A DNA stretch of 64,000 nucleotides from Roseburia hominis A2-183 (GTDB lineage: Bacteria > Bacillota > Clostridia > Lachnospirales > Lachnospiraceae): positions 2,835,501 through 2,899,500 of the forward strand of contig NC_015977.1 in assembly GCF_000225345.1 (NCBI RefSeq), read 5' to 3'. Under the pieces are notes generated by a model that was not told the origin of the DNA, did no database searches, and saw nothing but the letters and a program-made list of their open reading frames with translations. This document shows positions 52,798 through 60,975 of this stretch, piece after piece. A program made the position numbers and the translations under genes. How positions within the stretch are numbered: position 1 is the first letter of the stretch; each line of letters begins with the position of its first letter.

Positions 52798-52873
52798 CAA
52801 GAAATAGATGCATGGCAATTTGTCTGCTATACGACGGCTTTTTCTTTGCCGTCGTCCGGCAGATTTTACATAT

Positions 52874-53506
52874 TTACTGGTAAGATGCAGTATCAGCCTC
52901 TTCTTGTGTTATCTGACCATCTGATACAGCCTTTTCAATCGCATCGTCCAATTCCTCCTGAGTGGCAAAATCACCAATGTGGAAAGAACTCCCGTCGCTC
53001 CGAACAAAATTCGCCCCATAGACAGAGACAATATCTTTGCCATCCGGGGGGATCTGTGCATAGCCGATACCCTCGTCGTTATCTTTGGAATACAATGTGC
53101 CAGATTTGATCTCGTCCAAGATTTTCTCGTACTCTGCGATTTGGGCATTTACGCTGTCTTGTGTCCATTCATGGAAAACGCCCTGCCCATCATACCAACC
53201 ATCTCCTGTGCCAATAAGAGCCTCAAGTTCGGTTTTTTGCGTGGCTATCCAATCTTCATATTCAGAAGCAGTCCACCAGTCGATTTTGGGAATTTCTTTT
53301 TCATATTCAGATTGCGGCATCCAGCTATTACCATCAAGGCTGAACTGTAAGCCATTTTCCCCGGTTCGGCACAAGACTTCTTTCTCCAAGGAAATGGGAG
53401 GCTCGGCTTCGGTTTGATGTTGAGCTGCTGCGGCTGTGCCGAAACCGACAAGGCTAAGCAGTAACAAACTTCCCAGCCCGATACCAAGTAATTTTTTTGT
53501 TCTCAT
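52874..53506 (-). CDS. Secreted protein linked to the two-component system
   Basis: A 210-residue exported protein: positively charged start, hydrophobic core (LLGIGLGSLLLLSLVGFGT) and likely cleavage after TAAAA. The mature part has Trp-rich motifs (DWWTASEYEDWIATQK, GWYDGQGVFHEWT) and a calcium-hand-like end DGQITQEEAD. Similar proteins occur next to regulatory systems in clostridia; the function is not known. GAGGT precedes ATG 53506. It follows the histidine kinase gene across a terminator-like hairpin, so its level may be set by read-through. Confidence 0.72.
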   Translation of the reverse strand: MRTKKLLGIGLGSLLLLSLVGFGTAAAAQHQTEAEPPISLEKEVLCRTGENGLQFSLDGNSWMPQSEYEKEIPKIDWWTASEYEDWIATQKTELEALIGTGDGWYDGQGVFHEWTQDSVNAQIAEYEKILDEIKSGTLYSKDNDEGIGYAQIPPDGKDIVSVYGANFVRSDGSSFHIGDFATQEELDDAIEKAVSDGQITQEEADTASYQ

Positions 53507-53529
53507 AAGCAATACCTCACTTTCAAAAA

Positions 53530-53560
53530 ATATAGTCGCCCCTTTTGGGGACGACTATAT
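53530..53560 (-). terminator. Terminator or attenuator between kinase and secreted-protein genes
   Basis: ATATAGTCG-CCCC-TTTT-GGGG-CGACTATAT stem followed on the minus strand by TTTTTTG. Confidence 0.75.
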
Positions 53561-53618
53561 CATATCAAAGCGATTTGGATTTAATTTGCAGGGAATGTGG
53601 ATTTTTGATGGAGTTACC

Positions 53619-55064
53619 TTATTGCTTTTTCGGAAGTCTCAGCCAGAAACACACACCATTTTCGGTGTTCTTGATACCATATTCTGCATTATGATTTTCA
53701 AGTATTCCTCGGACAATATACAGACCTAAGCCGGTGCCACCGGTTGCGCTATTCCTTGAAATGTCTACGCGATAAAACGGTTCAAACAAGTGGCAAATCG
53801 TAGTTTCTGGAATTTTAACACCAGTATTTTCGATACTACAGCTTATTATAGTATTAGTTTCAGTGACAGTAACAATGACTTGCTCGCCATCTGGTGAATA
53901 GCGTATAGCATTTATTAGAATATTTTGAATAGCTCGTTCCATTTCCGCCCTATCCAAAGGGCAACTCACTCTATCTGGTATATTTATGTGTAGGGATAGT
54001 TTTTTCTCTGAAATAAAATCTGTTAGTTCTGCAATCACTGTACGGAGTAATTCTGCAAAATCAATATTTGCAAATTGTATAGAAGTTTTATTTTTTTCAA
54101 TTCTAGAAATATAGAGAAGTTCTCTTATAAGAACTTCCATTTTTTCCGTAACAGCTAAAGAGCGTTGGAGATATTTGGAGTGATTTTCATAGCCAACCAC
54201 ACCATTCAACATTCCCGATAAATGCCCCTTTAGAACAGTAAGCGGCGTTTTTAATTCATGGGACGCAGCACCAAAGAAGTCCATTCGCTGACGTTCTAAT
54301 TCTCGTTCTTTTTCAATATCTGTTTTAAGCTGTGCATTTGCTTCTTGCAGTTCCAACATGGAGTGTGAAAGTGAGTCGGACAAGCAATTCAAATTATGAG
54401 CCAGACATCCCAACTCGTCAGATCGCGTTTCATCGCACCGCCCCGAAAAGTCAAGACTTGCCATTTGCTTTGAGGTGGCACTCAATTTTAGAACAGGCCG
54501 AGTAATAAAACGAGAATAGAACAAGGCACACAATATTGACAGAATAAACACCATGACGATAACATAGGGAAATGTAGACAACAACACTTCCGTTGATTGC
54601 CGCACAACATAAAGGTCTGTTATCACAACGAGCGTGTAGGATGCCCCGTTTTTCAATGAAAACTGGTAAGCTTTTGTATCTTTTTCCGTCGATACTACAT
54701 TCTCATCTGTTGTATTGCTACCGTCAAATGTAACATAACTATCGGCTGTAACCATGTCTTGTTCAGTCGTAACATTCGAGGGATAAAGAGTATTGCCATA
54801 TTCGTCATCAAGCCAGACCGTTGACCCTGTTTGAATTTCAAAGTCGGATATAGCTTTTATGCACTTGTCCAGATTATCATAAGTAGACAGGGTATCCAGC
54901 AACTCTAAAGATTGTGCCTCTGCATTTCGGTTTAAGGTATCTAAGTATGAGGATGGCATAATTTTTAAGATACAGAAAAAAGTCCCGCTGCAAGCAGATA
55001 CAAGTAGCACAAACGTAATGAGAAAGACTTTTCCCGACAGTTTTTTCTTAATTGCTTTTATCAA
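53619..55064 (-). CDS. Sensor histidine kinase (VanS/OmpR-partner type)
   Basis: A 481-residue membrane kinase: membrane helices at about 11-33 and 164-184 enclose an extracytoplasmic sensor of about 130 residues; then HAMP, H-box AASHELKTPL with His269 as the phosphorylation site, N-box INAIRYSPDGEQ, and G boxes TGGTGLGLYIV. It autophosphorylates and passes the phosphate to the response regulator encoded 17 bases into its start. The signal is unknown; partner types include Van-like and bacitracin systems, but no resistance gene is adjacent. Confidence 0.92.
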   Translation of the reverse strand: MIKAIKKKLSGKVFLITFVLLVSACSGTFFCILKIMPSSYLDTLNRNAEAQSLELLDTLSTYDNLDKCIKAISDFEIQTGSTVWLDDEYGNTLYPSNVTTEQDMVTADSYVTFDGSNTTDENVVSTEKDTKAYQFSLKNGASYTLVVITDLYVVRQSTEVLLSTFPYVIVMVFILSILCALFYSRFITRPVLKLSATSKQMASLDFSGRCDETRSDELGCLAHNLNCLSDSLSHSMLELQEANAQLKTDIEKERELERQRMDFFGAASHELKTPLTVLKGHLSGMLNGVVGYENHSKYLQRSLAVTEKMEVLIRELLYISRIEKNKTSIQFANIDFAELLRTVIAELTDFISEKKLSLHINIPDRVSCPLDRAEMERAIQNILINAIRYSPDGEQVIVTVTETNTIISCSIENTGVKIPETTICHLFEPFYRVDISRNSATGGTGLGLYIVRGILENHNAEYGIKNTENGVCFWLRLPKKQ

Positions 55065-55713
55065 TTCTATATCCCACCCCTCTAATCGTTTCTATATAAT
55101 CTACGTTTAATTTTTTCCTTAGATTTTTGATATGGCTGTCAACAATACGGTCTTCAACATAGGTATCAAAATCCCATAGCCGATCAAGTAGCATTTGTCG
55201 TGTAAATACTCGACCTTGATTTTCAAGTAAAAGGCGAAGTAAATCAAATTCTTTCTGCGTTAATATAACTTCTTGCTCTTTACAATACAAATGGAAACCC
55301 TCAATATCCATGCGTAAATCCTTATAAATGATAATGTCCTTATCAATGTTATCTTGTAAACCGCGACGTAGAATAGCAGCAATTTTACAGAGCAGAATTT
55401 TGGGCGAAAAGGGCTTTGGAATATAGTCATCAATTTGTTGTTCAAATCCTCGCAACTGGTTTTCTTCATCCGAAAGAGCTGTCAGCATAATAATGGGAAC
55501 TTTTGACTTTTGCCGAATAACCTCACACACACCATAACCATCAATCTTAGGGAGCATAATATCCAATAATACGAGGTCAATTTCTGAATTGAATTTAGCA
55601 ATTCCAGCAACACCATCAGAAGCAATAATTACTTTATATCCAGCGTCAGTCAAGTAATTATTCAATATTTCTTGAATATCAATATCATCTTCGACGACTA
55701 AAATATTTTGCAT
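55048..55713 (-). CDS. OmpR-family response regulator
   Basis: A 221-residue regulator. The receiver has acidic pocket VVEDD, phosphorylation site Asp51 (LVLLDIMLPKIDG), and KPF. The C-terminal winged helix binds DNA (ILTQKEFDLLRLLLENQGRVFTR motif split over wing, then VDSHIKNLRKKL). Start ATG 55713 has AAAGGAGG; the longer frame upstream has none. It overlaps the kinase gene by 17 bases. Confidence 0.94.
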   Translation of the reverse strand: MQNILVVEDDIDIQEILNNYLTDAGYKVIIASDGVAGIAKFNSEIDLVLLDIMLPKIDGYGVCEVIRQKSKVPIIMLTALSDEENQLRGFEQQIDDYIPKPFSPKILLCKIAAILRRGLQDNIDKDIIIYKDLRMDIEGFHLYCKEQEVILTQKEFDLLRLLLENQGRVFTRQMLLDRLWDFDTYVEDRIVDSHIKNLRKKLNVDYIETIRGVGYRIDKSN

Positions 55714-55890
55714 AAGCCAACCTCCTTTTTTAAAGAATAGCATATAAAAATGAATTTCTGATGGAGAACTAAATGAACCACATCACCGTAGAACTAAAAT
55801 CCGGTGTCAGCATCGACGTTGATGCATGACTCCATAGACGCACGAAGGCTCCTCACCACTGGATAATCTCCGGTGATGGGGAGCCTCTCT

Positions 55891-57522
55891 TTATTTAGTG
55901 TATGTTACAATTCCAGACAAATCTCCATCTGAATGCTTAGATTTTATAGAGTATTCGATATGGAAACTGTCTGTTAACGGATTTACTAACAAGGCTGGTC
56001 CTAACCATTTCTTTTCTTTTGCTCTTAAAGATCCAATAGAAAATTCAAACTCAATATCGTTGCTTTTAGCTTTAGGCATTGCAATATACTTTGTTATCTC
56101 CCTGCCATAATCATCTGAATTATATCGAGGATTTCCGTTAATTCCAGCACCACTGAACTGAGCTCTCACTGATGCCTGACTTTCAGCCAAACTATCTGCT
56201 AAAGTGTATGATATATCGGTATCATAAGAAATATCTGATGATTCAGGCATCATCAAAAGTTCCTTTATAACATCTTCTTCATAAATCAAACCCTCTAAGC
56301 CTCGCATATCTGGATTTATGAGCTCCTTCGATGGAATAATCACTTCTACAACACCTTTATTTATCTTAACGTGTACATCTACATCCTCATCGTACACTTT
56401 AGATGCATTTTCAATTGCAAGTGGTATAAAAAACAATCCGTCAAAAGTCGTCGCATACCAATCCAGCATTCGCACACGATGTAAATTATATTCAAGCATC
56501 ATGATACTATCATATTTGTTCTCCTCGTCTTTCGTCCCCTCATAAGAATATGATGACATTAAATCATATTTTCTTTCTAAGTTTCCAATATTGAAAAAAT
56601 CTGTATCTTCATATATATCTATTCCAAGATAATTTTTGCACAAATCTATTATCGTATTTCTATCCTCATCCTTGATATGTACCCTCTGTAATTTGAAAAG
56701 ATTTAATTTCAAAGAGCTAGTGACAGGAGTTAGAACTGAGCCATCTTTTCTAATAATAGCAGTTGCATTGCTTGTCTGTTTCTCATCTGCATTACTTGCC
56801 TCTTCTGTATTTAGGAGTTCAGATGGTTCTGTAATTTTCATACTTCTGATTTGTTCTACCAGCTTCAAAGATTCGTCTAATATTTGTGTTTTGTGCTTAA
56901 CAAAAGAGACTGAATTTGATACCTCAATCGGGTGAAGCATATTAGAAATAGAGCCGTCATCATAACAACCCAGACGTAAATCTGAAAAACCTGTTTTAAC
57001 ACGCTTTCCATTTTCTAATATGTTTTCGACAATATCTTGTATTACCCCTTTTATATATCGTTTTATCTCTCCCTTACTTTTCCCATCTTTTAATGAAAAT
57101 GGGGTCAATCTTCGACTTGCAATGTCAAAAGGCATATCCTCTGGTGCGCCATAATCAGCATTTAAAACACATATTACATTGTCCCATCCTACAACATGAG
57201 TAGCATATCCTAATTCAAGCATTACATTAGGATTCGGCATATATTTTACTTTCTTGTTTCCATCTTTATCAGTTGCCTCATATCGACATACAGCACTAAC
57301 GTCAGCAACAAAAATATCGCAATCGTCGATTTTTGAGAAAATAGTCTGCGCAATATCAGGTGAACCAAATTCTCCTTTTGTATCACGGTCAGCTTCAATA
57401 TCGACTGTATCTCTCAGTAAACGAACTGCATCTTTTATACTATCCTGAATTATGTTTCTAGTCTCACTTCCCGGCAAATCAGATTGCCAAGAATAAAAAA
57501 TTGTAATCTGAGAATCACTCAC
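55891..57522 (-). CDS. TIR-like domain protein, probable defence effector
   Basis: A 543-residue protein. Residues 1-150 form a TIR/nucleotide-sensor-like domain: IFYSWQSDLPGSE, DRDTKGEFGSPDIAQTIFSK, FVADVSAV, and NPNVMLELGYA with E103 as the likely catalytic glutamate of TIR NADases. A helical linker follows and then a C-terminal region of about 270 residues of unknown type. Such proteins are commonly found in bacterial anti-phage islands. Start is GTG 57522 with AGGAGG seven bases before it. Confidence 0.68.
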   Translation of the reverse strand: MSDSQITIFYSWQSDLPGSETRNIIQDSIKDAVRLLRDTVDIEADRDTKGEFGSPDIAQTIFSKIDDCDIFVADVSAVCRYEATDKDGNKKVKYMPNPNVMLELGYATHVVGWDNVICVLNADYGAPEDMPFDIASRRLTPFSLKDGKSKGEIKRYIKGVIQDIVENILENGKRVKTGFSDLRLGCYDDGSISNMLHPIEVSNSVSFVKHKTQILDESLKLVEQIRSMKITEPSELLNTEEASNADEKQTSNATAIIRKDGSVLTPVTSSLKLNLFKLQRVHIKDEDRNTIIDLCKNYLGIDIYEDTDFFNIGNLERKYDLMSSYSYEGTKDEENKYDSIMMLEYNLHRVRMLDWYATTFDGLFFIPLAIENASKVYDEDVDVHVKINKGVVEVIIPSKELINPDMRGLEGLIYEEDVIKELLMMPESSDISYDTDISYTLADSLAESQASVRAQFSGAGINGNPRYNSDDYGREITKYIAMPKAKSNDIEFEFSIGSLRAKEKKWLGPALLVNPLTDSFHIEYSIKSKHSDGDLSGIVTYTK

Positions 57523-57799
57523 ATTACCGCCTCCTATCTCCGTTATCTATTCCACTGCCTGCTACTCCTTCGAGTATCGAGTGAGCTGAACTGCGGTCGG
57601 CTCTGACAACAATCCTAGTGCCTCAACCTCTGACATCTAATCCGCAGTCTAAACCCTACCGCATTTTTCACCGTTTCAATTCCGGTCATGCAGACTGTCC
57701 GGTAGATAAGTTCTCATACAAGAAAACCGGACTTTTCGCAAGGCTCCCGTGATGGTGTTAACCTCGCAAAAGGCCCGGAAATACGCCACTTTTTGGTAC
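57523..57799. other. Intergenic region with terminator
   Basis: No gene recognised. A strong stem (CCGGACTTTTCGCAAGG / CCTCGCAAAAGGCCCGG, 57727-57778) followed by TTTTCTTG on the minus strand ends the recombinase transcript. A 24-codon frame starting MSEVEALGLLSEPTAV on the minus strand is probably remnant DNA. Confidence 0.55.
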
Positions 57800-59485
57800 T
57801 TATTTATCTTTCTTAGACATCAAACAGACCGTCTCAACGGTACTTTCGTTGTCCCAACAAAGTTCCTGTGTCTCCCTGTCTCCAAAATACACCGGAAAAC
57901 GGAACTTTATGTGCTTCAGAAATCTGCCATCTGGCTGCTCCTGCTCGTAAATGTCCACCTGTTCCACAAAGCTGTTAAGAAATTCTTTCTTCTCCAGGTC
58001 GGTGAACTTATCATATAGTTTATCAAAATATAAAAGAAATTGATAGACGTTTTCTTCTGATATTTTCTGTTGCTGAATATTCAACAGGCGATTCTTGACT
58101 TCTTCTATACTGTTCTCCACGCCTTCAATTTCATCATACAGACGGTATAACCTTGTCTCCATATCCTGATATTTCTTCTCATAAAATTTATCCATGATAT
58201 CCAGACTGTCCATCTGCTGTCCAAGTCTTGCTTTTGCTCCGGTCAACTGCTTGTGCTGCTTTTCCAATCCTTCAATCTCTTTTTCTATTTCTTCTGTATC
58301 AATTCTTGAACCGATTTTATTCAGAATTGCTTCTTCAAATTTAGGATTCTTCACCAGCTTCCGGATAACTTCTTCCACTGCATTGTTAATCTTCTCCTCG
58401 CTCCATTGTTTACGATATCCACATTTATGACCGTCTACCAGACGACGATGTTTACAGGCATAATAGAAATAATCTTTATATAAGGTTCCGTCTTTCTTTT
58501 TCTTTCGGTTCACGTTCCCATACATACCGCTTCCACATAACGGACATCTCAATATTCCAGATAAGATATGCTCATGATCCAGACTATGCGTTTTTTCATA
58601 TTTCACACCTGTTTTTTCCCGTTTTTGATGTGCCAGCTCCCAATCTGTTTCTGAAATAATCCCTTCGTGGATACCATCATGCAGCATATAATTTTCCTGT
58701 TTTACAATGCGATATTCATTTCTTGTACCAGAAACTTTCTCGTTTTTTCTTCGTCCATAAGCCAGCTTTCCACAGTATACCGGATTATCCAGAACGCCTT
58801 TTATAAAGGAAGAGGCAAATGCGTCCAGTGTATTATTCTGTCGTTTTTTCTTTTTATATCCATGCTGGTTCAGCCATGCAGCAATCGCAGAGATTCCCAT
58901 ATTTGTATGAATAAATTTGTCATAAATCAGACGGATAATCTCCGCTTCGTCCTCTGCAATCTGTAATTCTCCATTTACCAATTCATAACCATATGGAGCG
59001 AATCCTCCGTTCCATTTTCCTTCCCTGGCTTTCTGCTTACGTCCTTCCATTGTCTGAACAAGGATATTCTCTCGTTCAATCTCTGCCACCGCAGACAGAA
59101 CAGAAATCATCAGCTTTCCACTATCTTTTGAGCTGTCAATTCCATCTTCTACACAAATCAGATTCACTCCAAAATCCTGCATCCTCTGCAAAGAATTTAA
59201 TACATCTGCCGCATTACGACCGAATCTGGAAAGCTTGAACACCAATACAAACTGTACCTCATCTGTTCCATTCTCAATATTATCCAACATTCTCTGAAAT
59301 TCCGGTCTGCCCTCTACGCTCTTTCCAGACTTACCTTCATCGGAATACTCATTTACAATTTCCATATTCTGAAATTCCGCATATCTCTTGAGTTTTTCTT
59401 TCTGAGCATCCAGACTGTAGCCATCTACCTGCATGGTTGTGGATACTCTGGTATATATATCGCATTTAATCTTTTTATTCTTCAT
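57800..59485 (-). CDS. Large serine recombinase (resolvase/invertase family)
   Basis: A 561-residue site-specific recombinase. The resolvase domain has catalytic Ser15 in YTRVSTTMQ, Arg in FGRN and SRFGR, and the conserved EIERENI. It continues with a Recombinase domain, a zinc ribbon (CPLCGSGM ... CGYRKQW) and a coiled coil (about 420-490), as in TnpX/phiC31-type integrases. It should catalyse integration or excision of an element. It starts with ATG after GCGAGGA. No clear attachment site is seen beside it. Confidence 0.95.
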   Translation of the reverse strand: MKNKKIKCDIYTRVSTTMQVDGYSLDAQKEKLKRYAEFQNMEIVNEYSDEGKSGKSVEGRPEFQRMLDNIENGTDEVQFVLVFKLSRFGRNAADVLNSLQRMQDFGVNLICVEDGIDSSKDSGKLMISVLSAVAEIERENILVQTMEGRKQKAREGKWNGGFAPYGYELVNGELQIAEDEAEIIRLIYDKFIHTNMGISAIAAWLNQHGYKKKKRQNNTLDAFASSFIKGVLDNPVYCGKLAYGRRKNEKVSGTRNEYRIVKQENYMLHDGIHEGIISETDWELAHQKREKTGVKYEKTHSLDHEHILSGILRCPLCGSGMYGNVNRKKKKDGTLYKDYFYYACKHRRLVDGHKCGYRKQWSEEKINNAVEEVIRKLVKNPKFEEAILNKIGSRIDTEEIEKEIEGLEKQHKQLTGAKARLGQQMDSLDIMDKFYEKKYQDMETRLYRLYDEIEGVENSIEEVKNRLLNIQQQKISEENVYQFLLYFDKLYDKFTDLEKKEFLNSFVEQVDIYEQEQPDGRFLKHIKFRFPVYFGDRETQELCWDNESTVETVCLMSKKDK

Positions 59486-59527
59486 AATCTTCCTCGCAGT
59501 ATAACTCTGTTTTATTGTCCCAACCTT

Positions 59528-59556
59528 ATTTTAGTACTTGTTCCAACTATTTTCAA
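59528..59556 (-). promoter_or_regulatory. Promoter of the serine recombinase gene
   Basis: TTGAAA (59556-59551), 17-base spacer, TAAAAT (59533-59528). Confidence 0.65.
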
Positions 59557-59754
59557 TACTTATTTTCCGTATTGACGCATTTCTTCGCCAATCGTATAAT
59601 TAAGTTAGATACAGAGCATTTCTGTTATCAAAATATTGCCCGCCCACCATTGGCGACTTATAAATGATTGGCTCGAAAATATTGTTCGCTTACCGGAAGC
59701 GTCTAATAAATGTCCGGCTTGAAAATTATTTAGAAATAATTTCTGTTTTTGATA

Positions 59755-59783
59755 TTGTGTTTTTATCACACATTGCATATACT
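59755..59783 (+). promoter_or_regulatory. Promoter of the toxin-antitoxin operon
   Basis: TTGTGT (59755-59760), 17-base spacer, TATACT (59778-59783). The spacer holds a TGTG/CACA inverted repeat (about 59757-59772) that may be an operator for autoregulation. Confidence 0.65.
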
Positions 59784-59822
59784 ATAAATACACAAAAAAG
59801 CCAAAAAAGAGGAGGTGTTAGT

Positions 59823-60008
59823 ATGGCTACTTCAAGTATTACTCATAATTTTGTCGTATCCAATCCAAATAGCGTAAAGCGTTTTGTCGCAGCAATTGAC
59901 GAAGCCGACCGTGACCGCACACCAAAGCAGACACTTCCCGGACGTCAGTTAACGAACCCACAGGAAATCTTAGCTTTAATGTCAAAAAGGAAGAAAAAAC
60001 ATGTCTGA
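59823..60008 (+). CDS. Antitoxin-like small protein of the GNAT toxin pair
   Basis: A 61-residue protein: MATSSITHNFVV, SVKRFVAAIDEADRD, a basic C-terminus KRKKKHV. It looks like the small DNA-binding partner that precedes GNAT toxins. AGGAGGTG precedes the ATG. Its end overlaps the toxin start by 8 bases, so the two are translated together. Confidence 0.75.
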   Translation: MATSSITHNFVVSNPNSVKRFVAAIDEADRDRTPKQTLPGRQLTNPQEILALMSKRKKKHV

Positions 60009-60609
60009 TAAATATTTTACCGTTAATATTCGGGCATATTTGGATAAAGACGAACCGACATATATCGGAGAGGAAAGTCTTTACGACTTACTCTCCGATT
60101 TTTCTTGTCCCAAAAATCCCGATGTGGAATACTTTTTATTACATAATGCGATTGAGTTTACCAAAAAAGATCAATCTATCACTTATCTGGTATTTGATGC
60201 TGAAGATGCTTCACTGGTTGGTTATTTTTCACTTACAATAAAACCAATCTCTGTCCGTGCTTCAAATATCAGCAAGACAATGGCAAAAAAACTGTCCCGT
60301 GTCAGTATTTTGGATGAAGAAACACAATCCTATACTACCGCAGCTTACCTGATCGCCCAGTTGGGAAAGAACTATTCTCTTCCAAAGGAAAAACGAATTC
60401 CTGGAAATATTCTACTGGGATTTGCACTGGAAACCATATCCAGTCTCAAATATTCCGTAGGTGGCGTTATGGAGTTTCTTGAATGCGAAGATAATGAATT
60501 TCTTCTGAGCTTTTATACGCAGAATCATTTCAAGCCATTTGATACGCGTATTACCGCTTCTCAGAATAATGAGCCACACACTCTGCATCAGCTTTTAAAA
60601 TTTATTTGA
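60001..60609 (+). CDS. GNAT-fold acetyltransferase toxin
   Basis: A 202-residue protein of the GNAT superfamily in the group paired with small antitoxins. Typical segments: VEYFLLHNAIEFTKKDQSI, TYLVFD and LVGYFSLT, YLIAQLGKNY, and the end EFLECEDNEFLLSFY with a late hydrophobic F-P-F. GNAT toxins in type II pairs acetylate aminoacyl-tRNA and block translation; here that activity is inferred from the family and context. Confidence 0.75.
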   Translation: MSDKYFTVNIRAYLDKDEPTYIGEESLYDLLSDFSCPKNPDVEYFLLHNAIEFTKKDQSITYLVFDAEDASLVGYFSLTIKPISVRASNISKTMAKKLSRVSILDEETQSYTTAAYLIAQLGKNYSLPKEKRIPGNILLGFALETISSLKYSVGGVMEFLECEDNEFLLSFYTQNHFKPFDTRITASQNNEPHTLHQLLKFI

Positions 60610-60626
60610 TTTAAAAATGCATGAAA

Positions 60627-60680
60627 AAAGCGACAGTCTGATTTACATTTTGTATTTCAGGAAACTGCCGCTTCTTTTTC
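60627..60680 (+). terminator. Terminator after the toxin gene
   Basis: AAGCGACAGT / ACTGCCGCTT stem followed by CTTTTTCTT. It overlaps the small minus-strand gene. Confidence 0.6.
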
Positions 60681-60791
60681 TTCCTTATTCTGTTTTTTTT
60701 CCTCCAACTCCCGGAGGACTTCAGCGCCGTACTTATCAATCATCCGTACCAGAAAATCAATGCACCGCTCAAATTCAATATTCTGTTGCAT
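60657..60791 (-). CDS. Small 44-residue protein of unknown function
   Basis: A short gene below usual size cut-offs: ATG 60791 with GGGAGGAG seven bases upstream, coding MQQNIEFERCIDFLVRMIDK, then YGAEVLRELEEKKQNK and an acidic end. It is helical with one Cys. It is convergent with the toxin gene and divergent from the STAND gene. Small helical proteins of this kind sit beside conjugative or regulatory genes in clostridia; role unknown. Confidence 0.6.
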   Translation of the reverse strand: MQQNIEFERCIDFLVRMIDKYGAEVLRELEEKKQNKEEKEAAVS

Positions 60792-60908
60792 AAGCTCCTC
60801 CCGTTATTGTTTTGATCTGAGCTTATTTTACAGAACCTGCCGGAAAACCACATTGAATAGAAATTGATTGTAAATTGACACAATCAATTTAAAAATATCC
60901 GCATTTTC

Positions 60909-60937
60909 TTGAATCGAATATATGTTCGTGTTATGAT
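60909..60937 (+). promoter_or_regulatory. Promoter of the STAND gene
   Basis: TTGAAT (60909-60914), 17-base spacer, TATGAT (60932-60937). Confidence 0.65.
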
Positions 60938-60975
60938 AGATATACTTAATCTTAACTACGAAAGGGGAATTTCTA

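Noticed and set aside
55775..55831. 18-codon plus-strand frame after GGAGAACTAA
   Set aside because: It has a plausible start site but is too short and unlike any known small protein; it may be remnant DNA near a hairpin at 55848-55888.
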